The notes: a model not told the origin generated them from the letters alone. A DNA stretch of 16,473 nucleotides from IDS-8 sp964491485 (GCA_964491485.1 CAZBGV010000080.1:1-16473); one strand, 5' to 3'; counted from the stretch's first letter, positions 6,958 to 14,257 are shown. Translations and numbers: made by a program.

Positions 6958-6987
6958 GCCCGGCGCGGCCTGCCCGCCGCGCCGGGC
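6958..6987 (+). terminator. Terminator hairpin after the OmpA lipoprotein gene
   Basis: A perfect 12-base stem GCCCGGCGCGGC (6958-6969) pairs with GCCGCGCCGGGC (6976-6987) around a 6-base loop. It starts 11 bases after the stop codon. There is no T-run after it, as is common for hairpins in very GC-rich genomes. Confidence 0.65.
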
Positions 6988-7018
6988 GTCCCATTCCGGC
7001 GGGCCTGGGCGGCATGCG

Positions 7019-7336
7019 TTGACCGCTCCTTATGACAAATCCGATTCCGGCGCCTGGATCGAGGCCTCCGGCATCGTCATCCGGCTCCTGTCCGACGACC
7101 GCGAGGCCGAGCGGCACCAGCGCTTCGTGATCGACGCGGGGGGCGGGCGCACCCTGCTCGTGCTGCACAACCTCGAGATCGCCCCGCGGGTGCCCGTGGG
7201 CCTCGGCGATCGCGTGCGCCTGCGCGGAATGTATGAATGGAACGAGCGCGGCGGACTCGTGCACTGGACGCACCGCGACCCGATGGGCAATGAAGACGGC
7301 GGCTTCATTCGTTACCGCCGCCAGACCTACCGCTGA
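7019..7336 (+). CDS. DUF3465-family protein
   Basis: A protein of about 105 residues. It carries the conserved phrases I associate with DUF3465: SGIVIRLLSDD, HQRF (33-36), LLVLHNLEIAPR, a GDRVRLRGMYEWN stretch, GGLVHWTHRDP (79-88) and a final RRQTYR. The family is small, has no established function and may have an OB-like beta fold. Many relatives carry a signal peptide, but none is visible here. The only reasonable start in frame is TTG 7019, since the TTG at 6956 falls in the upstream terminator hairpin and no ATG or GTG is in frame. The Shine-Dalgarno sequence is weak (GGGCGG). It lies between a terminator and a region that converges on rpoH. Confidence 0.75.
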   Translation: MTAPYDKSDSGAWIEASGIVIRLLSDDREAERHQRFVIDAGGGRTLLVLHNLEIAPRVPVGLGDRVRLRGMYEWNERGGLVHWTHRDPMGNEDGGFIRYRRQTYR

Positions 7337-7383
7337 CTCCCCGCGGCGGTCATCGGCGCCCTTACCACTACCCGCCAACGTGT

Positions 7384-7448
7384 GTGAACGATGCGGTTCC
7401 GGAGATCGCGTGCCCGAAAGATGGCGTAAACGAAGCGGCCCCCGAAAT
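7384..7448. repeat. Imperfect 42-base direct repeat, two units
   Basis: The 23 bases starting at 7384 (GTGAACGATGCGG...) recur 42 bases later at 7426 (GTAAACGAAGCGG...), with 17 of 23 identical. The second unit runs into the rpoH terminator stem. It lies in the 165-base spacer between the convergent DUF3465 and rpoH genes, next to a REP unit. It may be the remains of a dispersed repeat family. Confidence 0.4.
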
Positions 7449-7459
7449 TCGGGGGCCGC
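7435..7459 (-). terminator. rpoH terminator hairpin
   Basis: A perfect 12-base stem with GCGGCCCCCGAA on one side and TTCGGGGGCCGC on the other, around a single central base (in practice a 3-5 base loop). It begins about 42 bases after the rpoH stop on the - strand and is followed there by TTCGTTTACG, a weak T-rich tract. It is symmetric and can also stop read-through from the + strand. Confidence 0.75.
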
Positions 7460-7472
7460 GTGGGACTTCGTG

Positions 7473-7496
7473 TCGCCCGCGGGGCGGGCTCCTACG
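7473..7496 (-). repeat. Single GTAG-type REP unit
   Basis: On the - strand the sequence is GTAGGAGCCCGC-CCC-GCGGGCGA, identical to each arm of the pair at 251-312 except for the three loop bases. The 6-base stem GCCCGC/GCGGGC is intact. It lies 5 bases beyond the rpoH stop codon, between rpoH and its terminator hairpin. Confidence 0.8.
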
Positions 7497-7501
7497 GGGG
7501 G

Positions 7502-8377
<876 letters not shown>

Positions 8378-8412
8378 GTGGCCTGTTTCCTCCCGTTTCT
8401 GCGTACGCAATC

Positions 8413-8439
8413 TTAGCACTCCCGGCCTTAGAGTGCTAA
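8413..8439. promoter_or_regulatory. CIRCE operator (HrcA binding site) upstream of rpoH
   Basis: A perfect match to the CIRCE consensus: TTAGCACTC (8413-8421), nine bases, GAGTGCTAA (8431-8439). All 18 arm bases match. It ends 35 bases before the rpoH ATG. CIRCE is bound by the repressor HrcA, which is inactivated in heat shock when GroEL becomes busy with unfolded proteins. The position implies that HrcA represses rpoH. Confidence 0.95.
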
Positions 8440-8455
8440 TGTCGCGATCGGTTCC
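8428..8455 (-). promoter_or_regulatory. Candidate sigma-E-type promoter of rpoH, overlapping CIRCE
   Basis: On the - strand GGAACC (8455-8450) is a -35-like element and TCTAA (8432-8428) a -10-like element. From GGAAC to TCTAA there are 18 bases, the spacing of E. coli sigma-E promoters such as rpoH P3. The -10 element is inside the CIRCE repeat, so a bound HrcA would block it. The last two bases of the -35 differ from GGAACTT. Confidence 0.5.
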
Positions 8456-8484
8456 CGATGCCCTGCGATCACCGGAAAGATTTT

Positions 8485-8513
8485 TAAATACAATATCTTG
8501 CATACCCTTTCAG
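8485..8513 (-). promoter_or_regulatory. Candidate sigma-70 promoter of rpoH
   Basis: In the only AT-rich patch nearby, the - strand reads CTGAAA (8513-8508), 17 bases, TATTTA (8490-8485). Each hexamer matches 4 of 6 consensus bases. It would give a leader of about 100 bases that contains CIRCE. Confidence 0.35.
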
Positions 8514-8795
8514 ACCGCTTTCCGGGGGCCTGGTTCGCGGCTCGTTCCGCGCGCGGATTGGCGAGGCCGGCCCTTCCGGCCCGTCTGTGCGGAGCATCGA
8601 TCGTCCGGCCCGGGCTGCAATGGCCGTGCCAGGGAACGGGGCGACCGCGGGCGGGTTCGGCGCCTGCCGGGCGGGCTTCCGGGGCGCGAACGCCGATGCC
8701 GGCGCCCCACGGGCGGAGGGGCCCACCGCTGGCGCGGGCGCGTCAGGCGAGCGAGCCGGGCAGCGCGCGGCCCGCGCCGCCGGAAAACCGCTCCC
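8514..8795. other. GC-rich spacer without a recognisable gene
   Basis: This lies between the rpoH promoter region and the stop codon of the FAD oxidase. Open frames crossing it on the + strand have only Ala/Gly/Arg/Pro-rich composition and run into the oxidase gene, so I reject them as genes. A short hairpin GGCCGG/CCGGCC with a 5-base loop is at 8565-8581 and may help end the oxidase transcript. I see nothing else. Confidence 0.6.
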
Positions 8796-10289
8796 TCAGG
8801 CGTCCGGGCGGACGTTCGCGTTCATGCGGAACAGGTTGGCCGGGTCGTAGCGGTCCTTGAGCCGCCGGAGGCGCTCGTAATTCCCGCCGTAGTTGCGGCG
8901 GATCCGCTCGTCGGTCTCGCCGGCCGCCATCTCATTGACGTAAAAGCCGCGGGTGTACGGCTCGAAGGCGGGCCAGGTCGAGCGCGCCCAGGCGACGTTC
9001 TGCTCGCTCAACGCCGGATCGTCCCAGCCGTCCTGCAGCAGCACGGAATGCTTCGCCTCGCGGTGCCAGAACGCCGTCGCCTCCGGCTGCACGCGGCCGA
9101 TGGCGCCGCCCTGGTGCACGAAGGTGAAGGCGGCGCCCGGCGGCGCGTCCTCGAACGCGCCGAGCACGGCGTCGATCAGGCCGGGCTCGAGGCGGTGCAC
9201 GAACGCGCCCTTGACGTAGTACTTGCGGCCGAAGGGCGTCAGCGCGTCGTTGGCCTGCTGCAAGGCGACGTACGGCGCGGGGCGCACGACGTCCACGGCC
9301 GGCTTGCGGAATTTGCGCAGCGGCGCGAGGGCACGCTCGCCGTCCTCGTCGGAGCCGCACCAGCAGGTGTCGAAGATGAGCGCCTTCTGACCGTCCGGAC
9401 CCGTGGCGAGCGTCGCGTCCATGTTGAGCTCGTCCGGCGCTTGCAGGGCGAAATCGGCAAAGAAGCCGAGCACCTCGCGCGCCAGCGGCAGCGGATAAAT
9501 GATGGGGCCGCCCAGCATCATCGTCTGCACCTTGTGCAGCCGGTACTCGAACGACGTGACGACCCCGAAGTTGCCGCCGCCGCCCCGCAGGCCCCACAGG
9601 AGCTCCGGGTTTTCCTCCTCGCCGGCCTGCACGAGCCTGCCGTGCGCGTCGACGACGTCCGCGGCGCGCAGGTGGTCGCAGGTCAGGCCGTACTTGCGCG
9701 CGATGCGGCCGAAGCCGCCGCCGAGCGTGAGCCCCGCGACGCCGGTGTGCGAGACGGTGCCCGCCGGCGCCGCCAGCCCGAAGCTCTGCGCCTCGGCGTC
9801 GAACGCGTGCAGGAGGACGCCGGGCTCCACGCGCGCGGTCATTGCCTCCGGGTCGACTCGCACGGACTGCATCAGGGACAGGTCGATCATGAGCCCGCCC
9901 TCGCAGACCGACTGGCCCGACAGGCTGTGCCCGCCGCCCCGCACGGCGACCGGCAGGTCGAAGCTGCGCCCGAAGTCCACGGCCTGCATGACGTCCGCCG
10001 CGCCCGTGCAGCGCGCGATCAGGGCCGGCTTGCGATCGAACGCGCCGTTCCAGACGCGACGTGCGGCGTCGTAGCCTGCCTGCCCCGGCCACAGCAGGGG
10101 GCCGCGCAGGCGCCGTCCGAAATCCCGGACGTCGACGGCCGGCAGGCTGATTTGGCTGCCGGCGTTCGAGAGCGCCGGGAGCGGCCCGCCGGCGGCGCCG
10201 TCGACGGCGGCGGCGAGCAATCGCTGCAGGGGAACACCGGCCAGGGCGGCGCCCGCGAGGGCGGCGCCGCAAAACGTTCTTCTTCGCAT
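8796..10289 (-). CDS. Tat-exported FAD-linked oxidase (berberine-bridge/6-HDNO type)
   Basis: A 497-residue protein. The N-terminus MRRRTFCGAALAGAALAGVP is a twin-arginine (Tat) signal. The FAD-binding PCMH domain follows: VRGGGHSLSGQSVCEGGLMI (117-135), where H121 is the expected site of covalent 8-alpha-histidyl FAD, then PAGTVSHTGVAGLTLGGGFG (175-194) and LLWGLRGGGGNFGVVTSFEY. The C-terminal BBE segment is seen in YDPANLFRMNANVRP. In doubly linked enzymes a Cys stands where V179 is, so the flavin is probably attached by one bond. It resembles 6-hydroxy-D-nicotine oxidase. Likely role: oxidation of a small alcohol, sugar or amine in the periplasm with O2 as acceptor; the substrate is unknown. 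Start: ATG 10289, with GGAGG 7 bases upstream. It lies between ftsX and rpoH on the same strand. Confidence 0.88.
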   Translation of the reverse strand: MRRRTFCGAALAGAALAGVPLQRLLAAAVDGAAGGPLPALSNAGSQISLPAVDVRDFGRRLRGPLLWPGQAGYDAARRVWNGAFDRKPALIARCTGAADVMQAVDFGRSFDLPVAVRGGGHSLSGQSVCEGGLMIDLSLMQSVRVDPEAMTARVEPGVLLHAFDAEAQSFGLAAPAGTVSHTGVAGLTLGGGFGRIARKYGLTCDHLRAADVVDAHGRLVQAGEEENPELLWGLRGGGGNFGVVTSFEYRLHKVQTMMLGGPIIYPLPLAREVLGFFADFALQAPDELNMDATLATGPDGQKALIFDTCWCGSDEDGERALAPLRKFRKPAVDVVRPAPYVALQQANDALTPFGRKYYVKGAFVHRLEPGLIDAVLGAFEDAPPGAAFTFVHQGGAIGRVQPEATAFWHREAKHSVLLQDGWDDPALSEQNVAWARSTWPAFEPYTRGFYVNEMAAGETDERIRRNYGGNYERLRRLKDRYDPANLFRMNANVRPDA

Positions 10290-10318
10290 TGCTGATCCTC
10301 CCGGCGATGGAGGCGGCT

Positions 10319-10324
10319 AGTGTA
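10319..10324 (-). promoter_or_regulatory. Possible -10 box for the FAD oxidase gene
   Basis: The - strand reads TACACT, 4 of 6 matches to TATAAT, 29 bases before the start codon. TGTTGT lies 17 bases further up as a poor -35. Together with the palindrome at 10377-10392 this suggests the gene has its own transcript. Confidence 0.3.
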
Positions 10325-10376
10325 TGCCTCTCAATCGCGGCACAACAGCGGGGGAACGACACGCCGGCCGAACCTC

Positions 10377-10392
10377 CCGCGGCGCGCCGCGG
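10377..10392. terminator. 16-base GC palindrome after ftsX
   Basis: CCGCGGCGCGCCGCGG is a perfect palindrome 23 bases beyond the ftsX stop. As RNA it can fold into a short stem, so it may end the ftsYEX transcript. It has no T-run, and GC palindromes also occur by chance in such DNA. Confidence 0.35.
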
Positions 10393-10415
10393 CCAGCGGC
10401 GCCCCGCGAGCGGCT

Positions 10416-11381
10416 TCAGCGGGGCTCGATGCGGCGCATGTGGCGGGCGGCGGCGAGCCAGGACCCGGCCAGCCCGAGCAGCACGCCGCTGCCGACGATC
10501 GCCGCGCTTTCCGCAAACCCGAGCGAGAGCAGGTTGTAGCTGCTGTCGTACAGGCCGGCCAGCCGGCGCGCGGGTTCCTCGAGCGCGTAGCGGCCCCACG
10601 CGACGAGGACCAGGGCCCCGATCCCGCCCGCGAGCCCGTACCACACGCCGGTGTACAGGAACGGCCGGCGCACGAAGCCGTTGCTCGCGCCGATCAGCTT
10701 GGTGACCTCGATCTCCTCGCGCCGGTTCTGGATGTCGAGCCTGATGGTGTTGCCGATGATGACGACGATCGCAATCGCGAGCAGCCCGGAGCCGATCGCC
10801 ACCGCCCGCTCGAGGATGTCGAGGATCGCGTGAAAACGGCGCACCCATTCCGTATCCGCCTGCACCAGCTCCACCTCGGGCAGATTCGCGAGCTCCTCGT
10901 GCAGCAGGGCAATGGAGGTGTCCGTGTTCACGGCGCCCGGCCGCACGACCAGCGTGTGCGGCAGGGGATTCGCCGGCAATGCCTCGAGGGCCTCGCCGAA
11001 ACCCGAGGCGGCCCTGAACTCGGCCAACGCCTGCTCGGCCGGGATCAGGGTCACCGACTCGACGTCGGCGCGCTGGCCGATCAGGTCGGCGATCCGCTCG
11101 GCTTCCGCCACCGGCGTGCCCTCCGCGAGGTACACCGCGAAGTCGAGCGCATTCGCCCAGTTGCCGGACAGCGACTGCACGTTGCGGATGCCGAGGTGCA
11201 GCGCCGCCGGCAGTGCGAGCGTCACCGCGATCACGAGCACGGTGAGCAGGCTCGCGAACGGCGCCCGCGCGAGTCGGCCGAGCGCGCCGACCGCGGTCGC
11301 GACGTGGCGCACCAGCCAGACGCCGGGCCCCCGGCGGCCCCTGACGGGGGTCCAGTTCTCCGGCGTCTCCCTCACTGCCAC
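10416..11381 (-). CDS. ftsX: Cell-division ABC transporter subunit FtsX
   Basis: A 321-residue inner-membrane protein with the FtsX plan: a cytoplasmic N-terminus, membrane helix 1 at about 43-63, a periplasmic domain of about 130 residues (64-193), then helices at about 194-215, 245-265 and 291-312. The phrase NTIRLDIQNRREEIEVTKLIGAS (211-233) is the family hallmark after helix 2. FtsX partners FtsE at the septum and controls periplasmic amidase activation through its first periplasmic loop. GTG 11381 is chosen as start because GGAGG lies 9 bases upstream. It overlaps the end of ftsE by 10 bases. A second in-frame GTG at 11375 forms a GTGA overlap and is an alternative. Confidence 0.96.
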   Translation of the reverse strand: MAVRETPENWTPVRGRRGPGVWLVRHVATAVGALGRLARAPFASLLTVLVIAVTLALPAALHLGIRNVQSLSGNWANALDFAVYLAEGTPVAEAERIADLIGQRADVESVTLIPAEQALAEFRAASGFGEALEALPANPLPHTLVVRPGAVNTDTSIALLHEELANLPEVELVQADTEWVRRFHAILDILERAVAIGSGLLAIAIVVIIGNTIRLDIQNRREEIEVTKLIGASNGFVRRPFLYTGVWYGLAGGIGALVLVAWGRYALEEPARRLAGLYDSSYNLLSLGFAESAAIVGSGVLLGLAGSWLAAARHMRRIEPR

Positions 11382-12091
11382 GAGGACCAGCCTCCGTCGG
11401 CGTATTCCGCGACCGGGCTGTCGGCGTCCTCGTCGTCCTCGACCGCGAGAGATCCGTTCTTCAGCGGGATGCGCCGGCAGCCGAGCTGGTCGATGAGTGC
11501 GAGATCGTGGCTCGCGATCAGGATCGTCACGCCCACCTCGTTGAAGCGGCGGAAGATGCGCATCACCTCGAGCGAGAGCTCGGGATCGAGGTTGCCGGTC
11601 GGCTCGTCCGCGATCAGGAGCTTCGGCCGGCTCACGATCGCGCGCGCGATGCCGACGCGCTGCTGCTCGCCGGTCGACAGCGTCTCCGGGCCGCGCCTCT
11701 CCTTGTCGAGCAGGCCGACCTGGTCGAGCGCGGCGCGCACGCGGCGGGCGGCATCGCGGTGGCTCATTCCGGCGATCACGAGCGGCAGGGCGACGTTGTC
11801 GAACACCGGCCGGTCGTAAAGCAGCTTGTGATCCTGGAACACCATGCCGATCTGGCGGCGGTAGCGCGGTATGCGGCGGCGCGATACGCGCCGCGTGTTC
11901 TGCCCGTCGACGATCACCTGTCCGCCGGTCGGCCGCTCGATCAGCGCGATCAGCCGGAGCAGCGTGCTCTTGCCCGCCCCGGAATGCCCGGTGACGAACG
12001 CCATCTCACCGCGCTCCACGCTGAGGCTCAGGTTGCGCAACGCTTCCTGGCCGCCCGGAAACCGCTTGGTGACGTTCTCGATGCGGATCAC
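11372..12091 (-). CDS. ftsE: Cell-division ATP-binding protein FtsE
   Basis: A 239-residue ABC ATPase. Walker A GHSGAGKST (35-43), Q-loop Q86, signature LSTGEQQR (138-145), Walker B LLIADEP (158-164) with E163 as catalytic base, and switch H195. MVFQDHKLLYDRPVFDNVALP is typical of FtsE. With FtsX it couples ATP hydrolysis to septal peptidoglycan splitting and divisome function. The C-terminus (VEDDEDADSPVAEYADGGWS) is a longer acidic tail than in E. coli FtsE, which ends about 17 residues earlier. The signature has Thr where E. coli has Gly (LSGGEQQR). Start GTG 12091 overlaps the ftsY stop as GTGA, so the genes are probably translationally coupled. Confidence 0.97.
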   Translation of the reverse strand: MIRIENVTKRFPGGQEALRNLSLSVERGEMAFVTGHSGAGKSTLLRLIALIERPTGGQVIVDGQNTRRVSRRRIPRYRRQIGMVFQDHKLLYDRPVFDNVALPLVIAGMSHRDAARRVRAALDQVGLLDKERRGPETLSTGEQQRVGIARAIVSRPKLLIADEPTGNLDPELSLEVMRIFRRFNEVGVTILIASHDLALIDQLGCRRIPLKNGSLAVEDDEDADSPVAEYADGGWSSWQ

Positions 12092-13074
12092 CCCGCCGCG
12101 TCCCCCCCGTTCCCGCCCGGGCGGAGCAGTGCGTCCACGTACTCCTCCGCCACGAACGGCTGCAAGTCGTCCTGCCCTTCGCCGATACCGATGTAGCGCA
12201 CCGGGATCCCGAAACGCTCCGCGATGGCGAGCAGTATGCCGCCTTTCGCCGTGCCGTCGAGCTTGGTGACGACGAGCCCGGTCACGCCGAGCGCCGCGTC
12301 GAATTTCTCGACCTGCGAGAGCGCATTCTGGCCGAGACCGGCATCGAGCACGAGCAGCACCTCGTGCGGCGCCGCCTCGTCACGCCGTGCGAGCACGCGC
12401 TTGATCTTGGCGACCTCGTCCATCAGCCCCTGCTGGCTCTGCAACCGGCCCGCGGTATCGGCGATCAGCACGTCGATGCCGCGCGCGCGCGCCGCATCGA
12501 GCGCGTCGAACACGACGGCGGCCGGGTCGGCGCCGCGTTCCTGCGCGATCACCGGCACGCCGTTGCGCTCGCCCCAGGCACGGAGCTGCTCGGTGGCCGC
12601 GGCGCGGAACGTGTCGCCCGCCGCGAGCATCACGGACAGGCCCTCGTCGGAATAGCGGCGGGCGAGCTTGCCGATGGTGGTGGTCTTGCCCGCGCCGTTC
12701 ACGCCCACGACCAGCATGACGAACGGGCGGGCGCGCCGCGGATCGAGCGGCTGCTCCACCGGCTCCAGGATGTCGAGCAGGATGCGCTTCAGGCCGGCCT
12801 CGAGCGCCGCCACGTCCCTAAGCTCGCGCCGCGCGAGCCGCTGCCGGAGCTGCTCCAGGATGCGCTCGGTGGCGTCGATGCCGACGTCCGCGAGCACGAG
12901 CCGGGACTCGAGCTCCTCCAGCACGTCCTCGTCGATGCGACCGCCGGGCGCGAGCGCCGAGATGTCCGTGCCGAGCCAGCCGGCGCCCTTGTTGAGGCGC
13001 GCGCGCAGGCGTTTGACGAAGCCCTCGCGCTTCGGGCGTTCCTCGGGCCGTTCCTTGTCCTTACGTCGGAACAC
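12088..13074 (-). CDS. ftsY: Signal recognition particle receptor FtsY
   Basis: A 328-residue SRP-type GTPase. A basic N-terminus (FRRKDKERPEERPKREGFVK) leads into the helical N domain. The G domain has GVNGAGKT (124-131), DTFRAAA (154-160), DTAGR (206-210), TKLDGTAKGG (270-279) and the C-terminal RYIGIGEGQDDLQPF. It binds the SRP-ribosome complex and delivers membrane proteins to SecYEG. The protein lacks the long acidic A domain of E. coli FtsY (497 residues). The box before the specificity motif reads DAGLGQNALSQ where DA(G/S/N)TGQN is usual. Start GTG 13074 has a poor ribosome site, but no other start is available in the open frame. Divergent from rsmD, 62 bases away. Confidence 0.97.
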   Translation of the reverse strand: MFRRKDKERPEERPKREGFVKRLRARLNKGAGWLGTDISALAPGGRIDEDVLEELESRLVLADVGIDATERILEQLRQRLARRELRDVAALEAGLKRILLDILEPVEQPLDPRRARPFVMLVVGVNGAGKTTTIGKLARRYSDEGLSVMLAAGDTFRAAATEQLRAWGERNGVPVIAQERGADPAAVVFDALDAARARGIDVLIADTAGRLQSQQGLMDEVAKIKRVLARRDEAAPHEVLLVLDAGLGQNALSQVEKFDAALGVTGLVVTKLDGTAKGGILLAIAERFGIPVRYIGIGEGQDDLQPFVAEEYVDALLRPGGNGGDAAG

Positions 13075-13136
13075 GACGGATGAGCGGCAGGGCCGATACC
13101 ATTGGCGATGCGGAATGGGGGATTGGAAACAAGCGC

Positions 13137-13763
13137 ATGGCGAGACGCAAGACCCGCGTCGCGGGAGCCGGGACGCCGCCCGGACGGGTGCGTATTGTAG
13201 CGGGAAAGTGGCGCGGCCGGCGCCTGCCGGTCGCGGACGTGGCCGGGCTCAGGCCCACGGGCGAGCGCATCCGCGAGACGCTGTTCAACTGGCTCGCGCC
13301 GCGCATCGAGGGTGCGCGTTGCCTCGACCTGTACGCGGGCACGGGCGCGCTCGGCTTCGAAGCGCTTTCGCGCGGTGCCGGCGAGGTGACCTTCATCGAG
13401 CGTTCATCGGCCGCGGTGGCCGCGCTGCGGCAGGCCGCCGCGCTGCTCGGCGCCGAAAACGCGCGCGTCTGCGCGAGCGACGCGCGCACGTTCCTGCGCC
13501 GCGGGGGACAGGGCACCTTCGACGTGGTCTTCCTCGACCCGCCGTTCGACGGGGATCGGCTGTCCGAATTGTGTAGACTGCTCGCCGAAGGGCACTGGCT
13601 CGCGCCCGGGGCGGTCGTCTATCTCGAGCAGGCTCGCGACGCGCCCGGGGCGGCGCTGCCCGAGGGCTGGCGGACGATCCGCGAACAACGCGCCGGCAAC
13701 GTGCGTTTCACACTGGTCCTGGCCGCCGGCGGCGCCGGGACGGGAGGGGAGGACCCGCGATGA
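13137..13763 (+). CDS. rsmD: 16S rRNA (guanine-966-N2)-methyltransferase RsmD
   Basis: A protein of about 208 residues. It has the family phrases VRIVAGKWRGRRLPV and LRPTGERIRETLFNWL, the SAM-binding LDLYAGTGALGFEALSRGA (63-81), FIERS, and the catalytic DPPF (134-137). RsmD methylates G966 of 16S rRNA on the assembled 30S subunit. Start: ATG 13137, giving MARRKTRVAGAGTPPG before the conserved core. An in-frame ATG at 13080 would add 19 unlike residues and come within five bases of the divergent ftsY start. Its end overlaps coaD as ATGA (13760-13763), so the two are probably co-translated. Confidence 0.94.
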   Translation: MARRKTRVAGAGTPPGRVRIVAGKWRGRRLPVADVAGLRPTGERIRETLFNWLAPRIEGARCLDLYAGTGALGFEALSRGAGEVTFIERSSAAVAALRQAAALLGAENARVCASDARTFLRRGGQGTFDVVFLDPPFDGDRLSELCRLLAEGHWLAPGAVVYLEQARDAPGAALPEGWRTIREQRAGNVRFTLVLAAGGAGTGGEDPR

Positions 13764-14245
13764 CGGTCTCGGCGATGTATCCCGGCACCTTCGATCCCAT
13801 CACCCTCGGCCACGAGGACCTCGTGCGCCGCGCGCTGCGGCTGTTCGACCGCGTGGTCGTCGCCGTGGCCGCCAACCCCGGGAAGGCGCCGATGTTCTCG
13901 CTCGAGGAGCGGGTCGCGCTCGCGCGCTCGGTGCTCGCCGGATCCGACCGGGTCGAGGTGACGGGCTACGAGGGCCTGACCGTCGAGTTCGCGCGCGAGC
14001 ACGGCCTCGCCGTGATCATCCGCGGTTTGCGCGCCATTTCCGATTTCGAGTACGAGTTCCAGCTCGCCAACATGAACCGGCACCTGACCGGCGAGGTCGA
14101 GACCGCGTTCCTGACGCCGGCGGAGAGCTACACCTTCATCTCCTCCAGTCTCGTGCGCGAGATCGCGAGTCTCGGCGGCGACGTCTCCCAGTTCGTTTCG
14201 CCCGCCGTGAAGCAGGCCCTGCTGGAGCGCGTCGGCCGGGCTTAG
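13760..14245 (+). CDS. coaD: Phosphopantetheine adenylyltransferase CoaD
   Basis: A 161-residue protein, the standard length. The nucleotidyltransferase motif is YPGTFDPITLGH (7-18) with the TxGH box T15-H18. Further landmarks are IIRGLRAISDFEYEFQLANMNR (86-107) and the ISSS loop (127-130) in ESYTFISSSLVREIASLGGD. It transfers AMP from ATP to 4'-phosphopantetheine to form dephospho-CoA, the fourth step of coenzyme A synthesis, in the cytoplasm. ATG 13760 overlaps the rsmD stop codon, with GGAGAGG-like sequence (GGGAGGGGAGG) just upstream inside rsmD. It converges on mutM with only 12 bases between the stop codons. Confidence 0.97.
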   Translation: MTVSAMYPGTFDPITLGHEDLVRRALRLFDRVVVAVAANPGKAPMFSLEERVALARSVLAGSDRVEVTGYEGLTVEFAREHGLAVIIRGLRAISDFEYEFQLANMNRHLTGEVETAFLTPAESYTFISSSLVREIASLGGDVSQFVSPAVKQALLERVGRA

Positions 14246-14257
14246 GAGCGACCCTTT

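Noticed and set aside
8378..8503. 42-residue N-terminal extension of RpoH
   Set aside because: It would translate the CIRCE operator. The shorter start gives the normal sigma-32 length and N-terminus.
8498..8860. Possible small gene in the spacer between rpoH and the oxidase
   Set aside because: No ribosome site, low-complexity Ala/Arg/Gly/Pro translation, and overlap with the 3' end of the oxidase gene.
8932..10848. A 638-codon - strand open frame overlapping the FAD oxidase and ftsX
   Set aside because: It is the wrong frame of two recognisable genes. Runs of Arg such as those near its middle come from shifted Ala/Gly codons.
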